From Stereum hirsutum FP-91666 SS1 (lineage: Eukaryota; Basidiomycota; Agaricomycetes; Russulales; Stereaceae), in assembly GCF_000264905.1 (NCBI RefSeq), contig NW_006763131.1:782793-846792 (forward strand): DNA of 64,000 bases. Direction: 5' to 3'. The translations under genes were made by a program, and so were the position numbers. This document shows positions 38,223 to 50,581 of the stretch, in pieces (position 1 is the first letter of the stretch; each line of letters begins with the position of its first letter). The notes under the pieces were generated by a model. That model was not told where the DNA came from and ran no database searches. It saw nothing but the letters and a program-made list of their open reading frames with translations.

Positions 38223-39130
38223 AAAGTTGTACTTCTGTTAGAATTGGGTCAATGCATGCGGAAACAGTACACATATACAAGCCATAAATCATTTGGAACT
38301 CTTTGAAGCATGCAGATACCCATAATAGACCATTACTGAGAGGATAACACAAGCAGATAATCATCCAAACACAGGTCAGTGAGGTATCTCGAGCAGGGTG
38401 GTGTAAGTAAGAAGCGTGGGAACACAGGTCATGGAACAAAAATATTGTCGTATGAATGAGATACAAGACATCACACCTATTCTAAAATAAATTTAGATAG
38501 AAGATATGCATATGTAGACGGTATATGTGCATTGCCCAAGGTTGCGCATACGTTCCGTGAGCAGGAGCAATTTCGATGAATTTTCTGGGAGAGGTCTTCC
38601 CGCCAAGTGCCGAGTGTCCATGTGGCTGTGCTAGAATGTCGCGCCTTGGATTCCGCTGGACCGGTCCGGTGTCCGATTCAAATCGCCAGGCTGTAGAACA
38701 AGATTGACTCAGGTTATTGAGATGAAAAAAAATTATCTGAGAAGGTACCTATGGTAGTCTTCCTCTCAAAGAGTGACAAATCAATTGAAGGCCAATAAAT
38801 GCTAGCAATAACTCGAACACTGAGGCAAGCTCAGAAATTGCTCAGAAACCAGAAGAAGTTGTGTGGTGATTAGATCGTTCGTTCGATCTGATCTGATCTA
38901 CTTTCTCACACTACCGCATCGCGCTGATGCGCCTTGTCCATCGTTCTACTAGCGCCTAAACGAGACATTCGTCAACCTCTTCGAGGTGCCCTGCCGTCGC
39001 TCTCAGTCTCGCGCCTCTTGCAAGGAAAATAATGCACACTCTCGAGGGCATACGTCTCCTCCTCATTTGGTACGCTCTTCAGCTTGACCACCATCTCCCA
39101 TCCCACAGCAACCGTGTACTTGTCGCTCAC
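38223..39130. other. spacer between the two transposon genes
   Basis: 908 bp without a supported gene; it holds the 3' flank of the transposase and the pyrimidine-rich leader of the second element gene. An in-frame ATG at 39032 could extend the latter. Confidence 0.5.
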
Positions 39131-41483
39131 ATGGAGCGCGACAATATTCCCTTAGATGCAGCGGCGGCGGGACACTCTTTCTCGCCAGATACCGTAACTA
39201 ACAATGCTGATGCGTTCACACTCTTCTCCCGCCAAATCGCTGAGATGCAAAACCAGCTGCTCTCTCTGCAGACAGAGAACGCTAGGTTACGGTTCGCACC
39301 AGCAGATCAATATTCTAACGAAACTTGAACTGACTGTATTATATCTAGGTCCGGCGGGCAAGGTTCTAGCACAGAATCGATGTCGCCAAGCATGAGCCCA
39401 CCGTCGTCTATAGGTACGTTGCTCCATTCTTTCAAATTCTGACGGGTCTCACATTATTTCGCCGACGATGTAGGCCCTAGAACGCCTTACACTCCTAACC
39501 ACTTTCTATATCCTTCTACTCCTATCGACCTGGACCTTCTACCGCGCAAACTTGCCTTCACGCCATCCCCCATGCAGCCCTCTTTTCTCCTGCCCCCCCC
39601 TCAGCCTGTACCCGCATTTGCACTGTCCGATAACGATTCGCCTTCCACATCCGAGTCGCCTTCCAAATCGTCCATAGAGATACCGCCGGGAAGGTTTTGG
39701 AAGCAAAAGGCTTGGAGGGAGGCTGTTGAATCGGAGAGATTAAGGAAGAGTGTCGCAAAGCCGGAGGATACGGGTTTGGCTCTTCCTAATCGCGGCCGAG
39801 GAAAAACGAGGCTTGCAGCGGGAGATAACGTCATGTTTGGATTCCTCGAAAATATGCAGGGCGTGGTCATTGATGGAGGCGATGTCACGTCGCTCAGGAG
39901 CTGGACTAATATCTGGTTTGATGACCGTTATGCTGAGGGTGAGCTGCCCACGAGTAGCAAGGATGTTACGTGGTTGCGCATCGGTCCAGGGGTGCGGAAA
40001 CGGTTTCGAAAGGATGTCCGAGACGCGTTCACGGACCTCACGTTTGGTGAGAATGGTTGGCAGATCGAGGCGTTCATGGAGCTGCAGTTCCCTGCGTGGA
40101 AAACTCAGCGTTGGGCTCGGACGGAGAAGTTGAAGTCGAAGAAGCGGGCGACAGATCGTGCGTTTCTCTTCACTCTTGATGTATACAGTCAATGTTTTTT
40201 TTTCAAAGCCTATCCAAAATCTTATCCCTTTTTTTCTTTTATCTTCCCTGAACACAAGCTAACTTGTCCTCACTCCTAGTCTCTTCGGACTATCCTGAGA
40301 AGAAAGCCAAAATTGAAGCCTTCGACACTCCCGGTCCATCTGGCAGCGTCAACATGGAGGATCTCGATCCACTTTGCGCCTCCACGGATGTCGCCACCGA
40401 TTCACCTCGCGCTAATCGCGACTTTGGCAATACATCCAGTCGTGGCGGCGACGACAATGCATCTATTCGTGGCCGCTCGCTCGAGTCCCATGTAAAGGGT
40501 GCCCCTACTACCGGTACACCTCCTCGCAATGTTGACGCTACACGTTGTTTGAGCGCTACACCCGCTTCAACCAGTAACGCTACTGCTCAGGATGCCCAAG
40601 ACACCGTTAGAGACGGTAAGCTTTACTCGGGCGCGTTATATCCTCCTATTAGTGCTAATCATTATCAGTGGTTCCTCACGAGACTGAAGCCGAGGTGATG
40701 GGCGTCGTGTCAGGTCAAGTTTCATCGTCACCTTTCCATTTGGTATCTTCATCGAAGGAGCTCAGCATTTCGAACACACCGCCTCCAGATAGTTCACTAT
40801 ACGCTACTGGCCTATCGAACGATCTACCTCCGGGTCCCACCGACAAGAATCGGACGGCAGTCTTGTCCGCACCTTTCATGGTGCGTTTCTCTCATGCTGT
40901 CATTATACCACTTTTCACTAACAGTAGCTTTATTCTCTTAGGAGAATGATATATTGTGCGTATCCTCACGGTATGGACTCTCGGATGTATCGTTGACCAT
41001 GTCATTTATTTGCAGAGCCGGCACTTACACACAGGCAAGCACGGACTCAGTGTTGCTCCCTACCGAATCAGGTTCATCCGTGAGTTGTCTGTTTCGTCTA
41101 CATCTGCATTGATTCTCATGCTCTAAATATACAGAGTCGCATGGTGTCGTCTTACCCAACACCCAGCAACCCTATGAGTGTTCAGACGGATGGCGGAGTG
41201 AAGGGGGGCAAGTCCCTAACTCCCGGTGTAAAGGATACGCCGAAGTAAGCTGCACTTTTTACCATTTTCGCCTCCTTCTTAGTACTTATACCTCTCAACG
41301 GCTCAGACGGAACTGCGCCTTACAGTGGAAAGCAGCGTGGCCCAATATGACGCAAGCCGCGTTCGAAAAGCACTGGAGCACGTTGGCAGACGAGGTGAAA
41401 CAGGTAAGCCGTTCTATACCACCTCGCAGAAATGCTGTTTGCCTGACTCGTACTTTGAATAGACATACAAGACTGTGAAGTAA
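39131..41483 (+). CDS. second transposon-encoded protein, TnpA-like position (585 aa)
   Basis: Ten exons: 39131-39285, 39349-39413, 39474-40157, 40280-40615, 40669-40880, 40942-40955, 41016-41079, 41135-41244, 41307-41403, 41463-41483, summing to 585 codons plus stop. I do not recognise the family. The N-terminus (residues about 32-50, IAEMQNQLLSLQTENARLR) is a leucine-zipper-like coiled coil. A globular-looking middle follows (RSWTNIWFDD ... IGPGVRKRFRKDVRDAFTD), then Ser/Thr-rich low complexity and a short helical C-terminus with conserved-looking Trp residues (QWKAAWPNM, KHWSTLADEV). It lies wholly inside the terminal repeats and follows the transposase on the same strand, the place of TnpA-like accessory proteins in CACTA elements, which bind subterminal motifs. 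That role is inferred from position only. One exon is just 14 nt. Confidence 0.7.
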
Positions 41484-41933
41484 ATAGGTATGTCGGCAAC
41501 TGCACGCCTTGGATTCGACGACGCTGATATCCAGTCTTCTGTAGAGCTTATCGCACTGCATGGGCACGCGACCCTCTCCCTTTCCACGCCCTTACGACCC
41601 TCGTGCGATTCGTGGAAATACCCCATTCTCATTTTTTCATACTCTCTTTCTCGGTAGACACAAACATGCTGTCCGGCTCAGCATCGATTCAGGCTTTCTT
41701 TCTTGGTAGACCGTCGAGAGCTGTGGCGGTTGTATTGATGTGGCGCGAGATGCGGCGGAGCAGACTCTCGTAGATATGCATATGTATACGTAGAATCAAC
41801 AATAAAAGCACCCTTTCGTGCCAAATATCCCGATAGACTGTAAATTGGAACACATGGAATCTCATAGAATCTCATAGATACTACTAGGTGCCCCATGTCG
41901 CCGAAATGAGAGCTCAACGGCCCCATAGCTATT

Positions 41934-42013
41934 CATAGATACACATCTCGGAATGGTCCAAGTTGCGACGTGTATCTATGGAATAAGCGGCAAGTGCGAT
42001 TCCATAGATACAC
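41934..42013. repeat. right subterminal repeat cluster
   Basis: Three copies of GTGTATCTATG in alternating orientation at 41934-41944 (-), 41970-41980 (+) and 42003-42013 (-), mirroring two copies at the left end. Confidence 0.8.
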
Positions 42014-42034
42014 GTCGATGCGGTTTTCACTGGG
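42003..42034 (-). repeat. right terminal inverted repeat
   Basis: Ends ...TTTTCACTGGG at 42034; reverse complement matches the left end at 29 of 32 positions. Confidence 0.8.
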
Positions 42035-42041
42035 ATTGAGC
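42035..42041 (+). repeat. target-site duplication, right (ATTGAGC)
   Basis: Direct copy of 33982-33988, immediately outside the right terminal repeat. Confidence 0.7.
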
Positions 42042-43482
42042 AGCAGAAACGAACATCCGGGATGTTGAACTCGCGTCGATCGCCATGATCGTGCATAAGC
42101 AGCCTCGGGTTCGGGAGACAAGTTTGCCATAGGGCCACCGCCACTCACCGCTGAAATCGGAAATGTCGTTGTCTAACAAAGATCTGTTTGGATCAGGACA
42201 ACAACAGCGAAGGAAAGCACATGCAAGCCATCCTATTTCTAGGATCCGAACCGAAACCATGAGGTTATACCCGGCGTCCTGTTGAAATAAACATAGCCTT
42301 CGCGTCGAGGAGAATCCGAGGAACAATGTCTCTGCCGGGCTGTTGATCACGATGACAACACGAACACCAGTAATACCGTTACAGGCAAAGATGTGCGATG
42401 CAAACATAGCAATGGAGCAAAACAAACGTATGTGTTACCCTTTCAAGCCAACCTCGAAACCCCGACTTGTGCTGAGCACTATGCTTACCTTGTGAGAGTA
42501 CGACAGATAGGAAGCATCAAGCTTTCAGCGTACGAGGTCACTTGATGACTGAAGTCAAACACCAACTGCACATCTGAGCAGTCAGAGCATAAGGGCCAAT
42601 GCCACGAATCGCATCGGTACCTTTGGTGGCATGAGACACCGAGATATAATGGTTTCTCTCGGGCATACGAGCTGTTGTTGAGCTAAATTTGTGATGTGTA
42701 AACCGATCCTCCATCAAGAACTGTACCCAAACACAGGAATGCCCCGGTTTAAGCTTCCACGAGGGACACTATGCAGGAGTATACCGCCGGGCTTTCCAAC
42801 TATATGCAGATAGAGTCCGAGAGGAAGAGGGTGCGAACGATTAAGAAGACGGCCACGATGAGGAAGATTCACCTGAGATAACCTCGAGCTTTTCCATCAT
42901 GGAAAGGGACTAGACACAAGGGAGGATGACCCAGCACCTAAGGATGAGACACCAACATCCGGTTCACTATCTGCGCTGGTCAAAGGTACTTGGGCCCTGA
43001 CACCCAGTCGCAACCTCCTTGGGTGCCTCGTGAGGATGTCTTAAACTGTGTCCAGACCTCACTCCGAGCCTACCATGTATTCAACCAGAACAAAAGTCCT
43101 TTCGGAAAAGCTAAGTGGTACCGGTCAGCTCTCAGGCGGAGCGTGTGTTGAACAGAACCTTGCTCACGATATTGTGCTAATTCCAGGCTTTCGCATGATG
43201 AATACCATATTCGTCCGAGAGTCCTTTAGTGCTGGTGTAGATTATTTCGGTGAACTTTGTCGCCGTTCGGGAGAAGCTGGGAAGAGATGGACCCAGTTCA
43301 GCGTTCAATCGTCGATTCGTTCATCAGCAGGAGTATTCGAAGGTCGGTTGATGGCAGTACGCGGTAAAGGCGACGAGGCGTGGGAAGGAATAGAATCCCG
43401 CCATTGTGCGGCGCCACAGCTTCTCACGGGGAAAACACGCTCCTGTCACGCGGTAAGTGCCGGGAGCGTCTTGTCTGTGACG

Positions 43483-43821
43483 GGATCGTGTTTTTGTGGC
43501 ACCTGTGTAGTTAGTTAGGGGAGGGGGACCTCTGGCAATGAAAACCGTTCGAAATTCCCTCGAAATTCCACGGAGTGACAACTTTGATGGCCATGAGGTA
43601 AACCCGGCAACGGCACCCGAACAGATAAGATTGATGGGCGGCGCCTTGCGTACCACTGAAGCGCCCGCACTGGATCGTGTTTCTGATTATCGGGAGCGTG
43701 TTTTTCCCGCCTCGTCCCACCTTCGGTAAAATTCTGGCGGGGAGCTTGGTGTGAAGCGCCCAGGTGCGCAGACACCTTCCTATCCAAAAAAACACGATCC
43801 AGTCCCATCAAAACACGATCC
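43483..43821. repeat. inverted-motif cluster, MITE-like
   Basis: GGATCGTGTTT occurs forward at 43483 and 43672 and inverted (AAACACGATCC) at 43790-43800 and 43811-43821. The variant GGAGCGTGTTTT occurs near 43693 and inverted near 43433. This may be the remains of a small non-autonomous element. Confidence 0.5.
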
Positions 43822-45793
43822 AGCGCGCCTCCGTCACGCCCGCCACACTCCCTCCCTCGCCACCCTTCGCCGGCTTCCCTTCAGTCGCTTTGCTCAGACT
43901 CAACCATCCACGGCTCTGTAAAAATTCTCAGAGACGTGCCAATGCTTGAGAAAGCCAAAATTGATTTCTGGGCCGCTTCGCGGCCATTTTCAAAGTCCTG
44001 TTTTATTTGTTAGTGATGGTATGTATTTATGTGCATGTACATGTTTCAGAAAATGTAGAAGTACGCTATAATATATGTTTTTTGTTCTCAATGCATGTAT
44101 AACCTATTCTCCGAGTCCCTTACAACGATCGGCCCATAGAAATCAACCTACAAAAATGAATGCAGCTCAGACCGCACCTCCTTGCAGCGGTGCCACACTC
44201 AGCCACACTCCCTTGCTCTCCCGGCGTGTCGTCACTATCCGTCACGTCACGTCACACTGTTACCGTAGCGCGTTTTTTCCATTTCCCAGTTCCACTTCTT
44301 TCTTCTCCACTTCCACCCCAAGCCTTTCCCTCAACGGTACTACTTACTCCGTGCGCCTCGCATATTCGGACAACATACTGGACATCATATCTCTCTTGGG
44401 ACAGAACCTGATGATGCGTTTCTCATATATATAGCTCCACAACGACATGCTCGCTCTGAAGAGTCTGCTGCAGGTGATTTCGATGACGGCCCGGCGCGCT
44501 CAGAATGCTGTATACCAGTTGTTCACGGTGGCACTGGTGAGCTTTTGCAATGTCGGGATCGGTTTCAGCTCTCTGCATGTGCTGAGAATTCTGGTGAAAA
44601 GACTAGATGAAGAACACCTTCCGCGAATACAGCACAGCGGTGGCTATGGTACCGAAAATGTATTCTTTCCAAACCCGATATGCTGACCATTGATGAAATA
44701 CACATTGACGTCCCAATTTAGCTGTGTACCTATCATGGCACTCTGAGAATGATCCCTGGAGGGCTTTGACGAGTTACTTGCTGTCTCTGCGCTGGCTAAA
44801 TGATGTCACTTTCTCTCTTCACATGCTGCCCAGAAATATCGAAACCTTTGGCTGCGCACAGGAACCGACCATTTCCTGGATACTCCGGAATGGTTCCTCA
44901 CATCAACTATACGGTAGGCTCCTACCCTTCTCAGGTATACCGACGTTTGCGTGCTTCCTCATGCGCGACTGTATATCACAGGCTACCCAGAGATTTTCCG
45001 CGCAGCTCACTCTCTGGATGGTCGCGGAGCATCCGAAGGTACGCCGCCAGTCACGCTCGTCGGGTGCATGCTATACAGAGACCATATTCCTCGAGAAAGC
45101 GGGTATATCTACTCACACAGATTGGTCTGATCTCCGATATTGGACCTTCTTCGAGATGTACGTGTTCATCAAGTTTAGAATGGGCTCTGTGATGGATGAC
45201 CTACGGAAGTCGGGGGACTACGAAGTACGCGTTGTCCTATCAAACACCCCCCCTCCAATATTACTTACCTTTGGAATGGTGTCATAGTTGGCCATTTCGT
45301 AGCGTTTCTCGCCGTATTCATCGGTAGGATAGCATGCCCTTGTCTTTTACCTTTGATCTTACTCGAATGTGCTCATTAAAGTCGGCGGTGATTGTATCTC
45401 TTCTTCTCGCCAGGCTTGGAACAACATCCGACCTCCACAGCTCATCCTCGGTATCTATACACCTCAAATACCGTAGACCCACCGCACTCCGCCCTTGTAC
45501 TTTGCTCCCGCTCTCTCGCTCCTCCATCCTTGGTCGTCCACCAATCGTTCACCGAGCTTTCTCCACCCGACGCTTTCCTCCCATCGTCGGCAATCACGTT
45601 GGTTCATTCGTTGGAAATTGGACCCTCGGTACCACCACCTCCGACAACCTTCTCAACATTTCTCTCGTAGGCCACGGTCCCGTACACGGATAAAATTCGT
45701 GTTTAGGATACCTGCAAGTGGCACGTATGTCCTCTCGCACACGCCCTTACCGCTCTCGGCTCACCAACTCCCGTCTGATTCCAGGAGGTGATA

Positions 45794-46114
45794 TTATGCG
45801 ACCACCGCACCCGTGAAAGACATCTCGCCGCTCTCGACGGGCATCTTGACGATCTTAAACTCAAAGGATTTGTGGCGTCGCCCGTTTCCCCTCGGATAAT
45901 CTAAATATCTAACCTTTAAGGAGGACGAATTCCAAATAGGCTTTCTTTCAAGTGGCCGATACGGAAAAGGACTGGTACCATCAACCCAATCTTGCGGGAT
46001 ATTCCGACTCTGATCCTCAGGTTCAAGATGCCTCGGTTTGCGCGGACTCAGAACGCCACACTGTTCCCACTCAGTGTTGTCGAGATCACTGACATGGAAT
46101 CGGCGGTGCCGCAC
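45794..46114 (-). CDS. possible gene fragment, unknown
   Basis: A 106-residue minus-strand frame with balanced composition (for example PIWNSSSLKVRYLDYPRGN). No family recognised; neighbouring exons could not be identified. It may be an exon of a decayed gene or chance. Confidence 0.2.
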   Translation of the reverse strand: MRHRRFHVSDLDNTEWEQCGVLSPRKPRHLEPEDQSRNIPQDWVDGTSPFPYRPLERKPIWNSSSLKVRYLDYPRGNGRRHKSFEFKIVKMPVESGEMSFTGAVVA

Positions 46115-48126
46115 GAGGGCTCAGTGTCCAGGCACCAGTGCTGAAGGTGTGATGGGTATGCTTTGATCCTACGGGAACAGATATCAGTTGGAGGTGGGTG
46201 GCTCAGCCGTTGCAGAGTAGTGAGTCTGTAGTTCGGAGTCTGGTCGACCTCTCAATGATAAAGTTTCTTCCCGATAATGTGTTAGGAATGGATCTATCCG
46301 TCGTTTTCTACTCCATTGCTTCTATTGCGTTTGAGCGGTGTCTCCGTACATCTCTACGATGACTTGAAGGAGCTCGACGGATGCATTGGGCGCCCTGTAA
46401 CTCTGATCTGACGTTGGCATGTGCGACGTCAGTGGGAGCTGAACTTTGTTCGTAGGCGCCTGTTTGTGTCTGTGGACACCAGTAACCAGTGCAGGCTGCC
46501 AGTAAACGAGAGATGATCACTTCCGGCGTGGAGATGTTGGTTTTGAAACAGTTGTTGTCCTCTCGGATCTTGCTTCACAGCGCGCCTGCCGTTGATGATC
46601 TGTGCTAGTACTCGGTCAACCCGAGGCGTGAAGACGCCCGGCGTATCCGTCGCTCAGAGGTGAGTACTTCTTGGTCCGACTTCATGATTCCCTAACTCAA
46701 GAGAACCCGCTCATTCCATGTATAGTGATTGCATCGCGTTTGGTCTATGTTCGTACTCGGTGATGATGAAGGTGGGTCGTCCGTGATTGTTGCATACGGC
46801 TGTGGTATGGCATTCCTCCAAGGGGTTGCTTATCTCTATATTTCATGGCAAGGGAAGCCCATTGCGACCTGATACGACAGCCCTTTCAGTTCGGCAAATG
46901 TATCATGAACGTGTCGTTATTTATTAGGCCCTTCATCGAAGGTGCAACCGACTTCTACTATCAATTCCTGGCACATGCCGAAGTGTCTCACTTCTCCCAC
47001 ACGGACGTACGACATCCTGCGACACCCGAGTCCGCTCTTCGTGGGTACGATGAGATGCGAACACAGGTGAGCCCTCACTGCGCTTGACAATGAACGGCGC
47101 CTTGCCTACAGCGGTCTGTACAGGCTTATGAACTCCACTCTTCTATCAGGAACGGTCTACCCGACTCGCTCACTGAACTAACAACATTGCAGAAACAGTG
47201 TTCTTTCTCTCAGGTTCGTAGCAACACGTTTCTCAGCGGTGAACATAGAAAATTACCCTGTGAGCCGGGAATAGCTTGCCAGCCAAACCTTACTGCTAGC
47301 CGCCGATCCGTACCTGTCACCTTTATCGACGACTTTGAATCTGCCCTAGCCCCGGTCTTTCAGACCACATATACAGACTATGCATACTCATGTCTCAGCA
47401 CCGCGACCTAATACCCCAACGCAGTGCTAGCACTCCTCGTGTGTTTGCTTTGCCTTGATACATAGCATGGCGTATACACTAGCACAGGAGGAGGACCGAA
47501 TAGGACCGAATATTTACTTTCTGCGAGAACCTAGTGCGGTTCGATGCATCGTGTTTTTCCCATATCCGGTTCTGTTGTAGGACACGCCGCAGGAGGGATG
47601 GCAGCAAGAGCGTTTCGCCGTGTTCCTCAAGTAGAATGCCAAAACCAATGTGCCGCATATAGCATGATATGGAAGTAGCACTCAATGAGCTGGGAAAGGA
47701 GCACACTATCAGTTTCGGTAATTCATGTGTGTGATTGTTATCCTCTTACCCCCTATGTGGTCGTTGGTGAACACGTTGGAGGTGTGGCTTTGTTTTGAGA
47801 ACGTGGCTAGACTTCAGCACTGTTTGGACGGCTACTGTACTTCGTTTGCAATCCCTGTTTCTATCAATGCACTCTTGTTATAGGTTCAGCTCGTCAGTTC
47901 TGGGAAGAGAACGCTCAAAGTGGTTGGTCCCGGGATGTTCCAGGCATTCATCTCATCAAACCAGTCATTGTTATTGAAGTCGAGTCTGGTTTAGAGTTCG
48001 CCAACAAAATGGAGATAATGCGCGGAGAGATTCGTTCGACCGTTTACGAACACTACCTGGATATATGCAGTTAGGCCAAGAAGGGAGTCCATACAGCGGA
48101 TACGAGGACTCACCTAACCTGCCGAG

Positions 48127-49852
48127 TCATGTATCTTCAGGCATCTGTAGTCCACCACCGTACCCCCTGTCCATATCTGGCCCTGGATTCAAATCCAAAC
48201 CATACCCCCAACCCTTCTCCAGCAAGGCTAGCACCATCCCCTCTTCGGTTTCATCCATCTCTAAGCCACCCTCTCCCTCCTCCTCAGAGATAGGGTCTTC
48301 CAGTACACCTGCCGACCATGTCCGCGTCGTGGTCAAACATTTGCGCAAAAGGACACCCATCTTCCCCTCTAGTGCATGCCGCAGTGCAGCGGACGGTGCC
48401 TTTTCCCGAAGAGAGTTCGACGAGAGTCCAGGGGCTGGATCGAGACAGAAGGATAAGACGTGACAGAGATGGTGGAGAGCTTCTCTTCGAGCGAGGTGTT
48501 TGATTCGAGCGCTACGAGGAAGTCGGAGTGGCTTCCTGCTTTGGGTAGTGGGTGTTTGACTGCCCGAGTCAGGGTGCGAAGATTGAGAGTGTAGGGCTGC
48601 GGCGGCGACCTTTGAGTCGAGTTCAGAAGTATTGTACAGACCATCAAGTTCGCGGAGAGCTTCGAGTATGACACTATCTAGTAGTGTCTGAACAGAGATC
48701 GTCAAGGCAGCGGAGTGTTTGGAGTAGCGCTGAGAGATATCGACGCATATATTGTCGAGGACTTGGCGCACCGAATGCAGGAGATACACGATATCGGTAG
48801 GGTCGATGTGTGAGATCGTTTGAGGTCGTGATGTCGTCAAATTTGTCCGGTTTACAGAGGGTTTTGGTGCGAGTAAGAAAGCATCGAGCCGAGTCGAACA
48901 GGCAGGTACTATGGAGCGAACAGCTGGAGTAAGAATCCGTGTACACAGAGAGCCGAGAATCGCTTCGAAGGCGTTAGCAATGTTGTTGTCGCCTTGCAGA
49001 TACAGATTGAAGAGTGAATCTGCCTGCATCGTGTCGTCCCATGCTGTCCGAGTTGGTCTCTGGGCTTTGCGTTTTCCGGCGTATGCGCCGGCGATGAGGG
49101 GGAAAGAGTAGCAGAGTACGCGTGGAACAAGGTCGGACACAGATGGCAGCAGCGTTGTTGGTGAAGGCATATAATCTTTCATAGAGGAAGGCTGAGATAG
49201 CGCAAAAGAAAGAGCATGGCCGACGGCGTCAATGCACCCAAGTGTGGAAGCCACGCTCACGACGGCTGAAGGTCGTTCTGAGTCAAGGCCAGATGAGCCA
49301 ATGTCGACCAAAGACTGTAACGTTCGAAGAGCTTGCGCGAGAGGTGGAGGGTGCCAGGTCACTATGGATTATTCTCCATGGTAAGCTCGTGCGGAAACGT
49401 GGATGGGCAACATGTAAGAAAGACTGACAATGATCATCCGGAGACAAGAACATATCTATCTTCGTCCCAAGGTGAGGCATAGCTATGGGTATATGCGTGG
49501 AGGATACTGATTTTTTGCTTTTCTTTTGCTTCTTAGGGCCTGTTGCCGGCGTAGTGGATGATTCTGTGCCTGTATCTGACAAGTAAGATGCTGTAGCGCC
49601 AGATGCACGAAGAGCTAACAGCTCTATTGCAAGTCCGGATGAGTCCAATTTCGAGACAAAAATACACATGCAAATCTATCAGACACACTCACCAATGCGT
49701 TCGGACTCGGATATCGTTTTCATCTCGCGAAGAGTGCCTTCGAGCTGCAGAGCTCGGTCCCTCCATGTCTCCTCTTCGGAATGTTTCAGAGGTAGAATGG
49801 GGAAGAGACTCCTTAGATCACAAAGAAGATCTATATAGTAGTTCACGATCAT
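48127..49852 (-). CDS. uncharacterised protein, weak resemblance to Mei4/Rec24 (529 aa)
   Basis: Three exons (49852-49693, 49623-49429, 49361-48127) keep phase and give 529 residues. I do not firmly recognise it. The N-terminus (about residues 25-50) has WRDRALQLEGTLREMKTI, which resembles the short W-x-K-A-x2-LE helix near the start of Mei4/Rec24, a partner of Rec114 in meiotic double-strand-break formation. The rest is Leu/Ala/Ser-rich and probably helical, with a Lys-rich patch (KKQKKSKKS) near residue 80 and an acidic low-complexity C-terminal region (SEEEGEGGLEMDETEEG). There is no membrane segment. An upstream ATG at about 49,928 could add a short first exon. It is on the same strand as the F-box-like gene upstream, separated by about 730 bp. 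Confidence 0.65.
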
Positions 49853-50581
49853 GTTCCAAATTCAGCACGCCATGGAAAGGGATCGTACTGACATGATAGA
49901 CATTTTCCGGGCGGTCGACATTTCAGGACAGATATACCCTGACGCGCCGTGTGCAATTTAGAATTTCAAGTCTCGACTGAGCAGAGCCAGCCAGAATGAA
50001 CTTACTATGGCGATGCGAAGTTCTTGAGAAGGCAGTATGGTCATTGTATAGGTACCCAGAAACGAGCGAAAGGAAGGTCAGAGGCCGTTGCCCAGTAATA
50101 GCGGACTTTTGCGCTCGTCACGTTTTCTCACGCGCATGCGCGGACTTTGAATTCCAAGCCCGTGTCAAGACTGTGTCAGACCATGATGATTTCAGTCAGT
50201 CTGTTCAGCGTTCAAACGTTCACCTTTGATCGATCAGTTCATTCACAGCTCGCATCTTAGCTGGAGATACTCTTTCGTTTCGCTCACCTCTCCCTGCATT
50301 CAACAAGTCTGTTTCACGTAAGCTCACAGCCCAGTTGCAGCCCAGAGCACACAATTAAATTACCCCGGAACGCCATTCGACGAGACAAGTAGTCCCAGAT
50401 TTGGATCGATGAGTCTACGAGGCAGCCTCTGATGAATATGTCTAGGCTCCCAAAAAAACTGCGGTAGTGACGATTGTAGATGATACATCTACCGAGATAC
50501 GCTGGAGACTAGCATACAAACGGTAGACAGCATACGAAAATCTGGCATCCGGGTCACCGCCTCGTACGACCTCGGTTTTAC
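49853..50581. other. intergenic region
   Basis: About 730 bp between two minus-strand genes. It contains the presumed promoter of the gene at 48127-49852 and the 3' flank of the F-box-like gene. No gene is supported and no trace of a third GHKL gene was seen. Confidence 0.5.

Larger units (their letters stand above)
33989..42034 (+). mobile_element. complete CACTA-like (Tnp2) DNA transposon, 8,046 bp
   Basis: The ends carry 32-bp terminal inverted repeats beginning CCCAGTGAAAA with three mismatches, flanked by the direct repeat ATTGAGC. Inside are an intact Tnp2-type transposase (34549-38222), a second multi-exon gene (39131-41483) on the same strand, and subterminal copies of GTGTATCTATG in both orientations near each end, as expected for CACTA elements. 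Both genes are open and the termini are well preserved, so the element appears young and possibly autonomous. A 7-bp target duplication is longer than the 2-3 bp usual for CACTA elements. Confidence 0.8.
42042..48126. other. gene-poor region
   Basis: About 6 kb without a gene I can support. Protein-like pieces occur, for example at 44724-45287 (+) and 46845-47080 (+), and a minus-strand candidate at 45794-46114, but they do not join into a consistent exon series. A cluster of short inverted motifs lies at 43.43-43.82 kb. Confidence 0.45.

Noticed and set aside
38640..38705. GATTCAAATC resembling a tRNA T-loop
   Set aside because: The flanking bases do not form the 5-bp T-stem, and there is no matching D-arm or acceptor stem.
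43048..43518. 156-residue plus-strand ORF
   Set aside because: It overlaps the inverted-motif cluster and shows no family features.
44724..45287. 187-residue plus-strand ORF
   Set aside because: Another frame over the same DNA is equally open and neither shows a domain or consistent splice sites.
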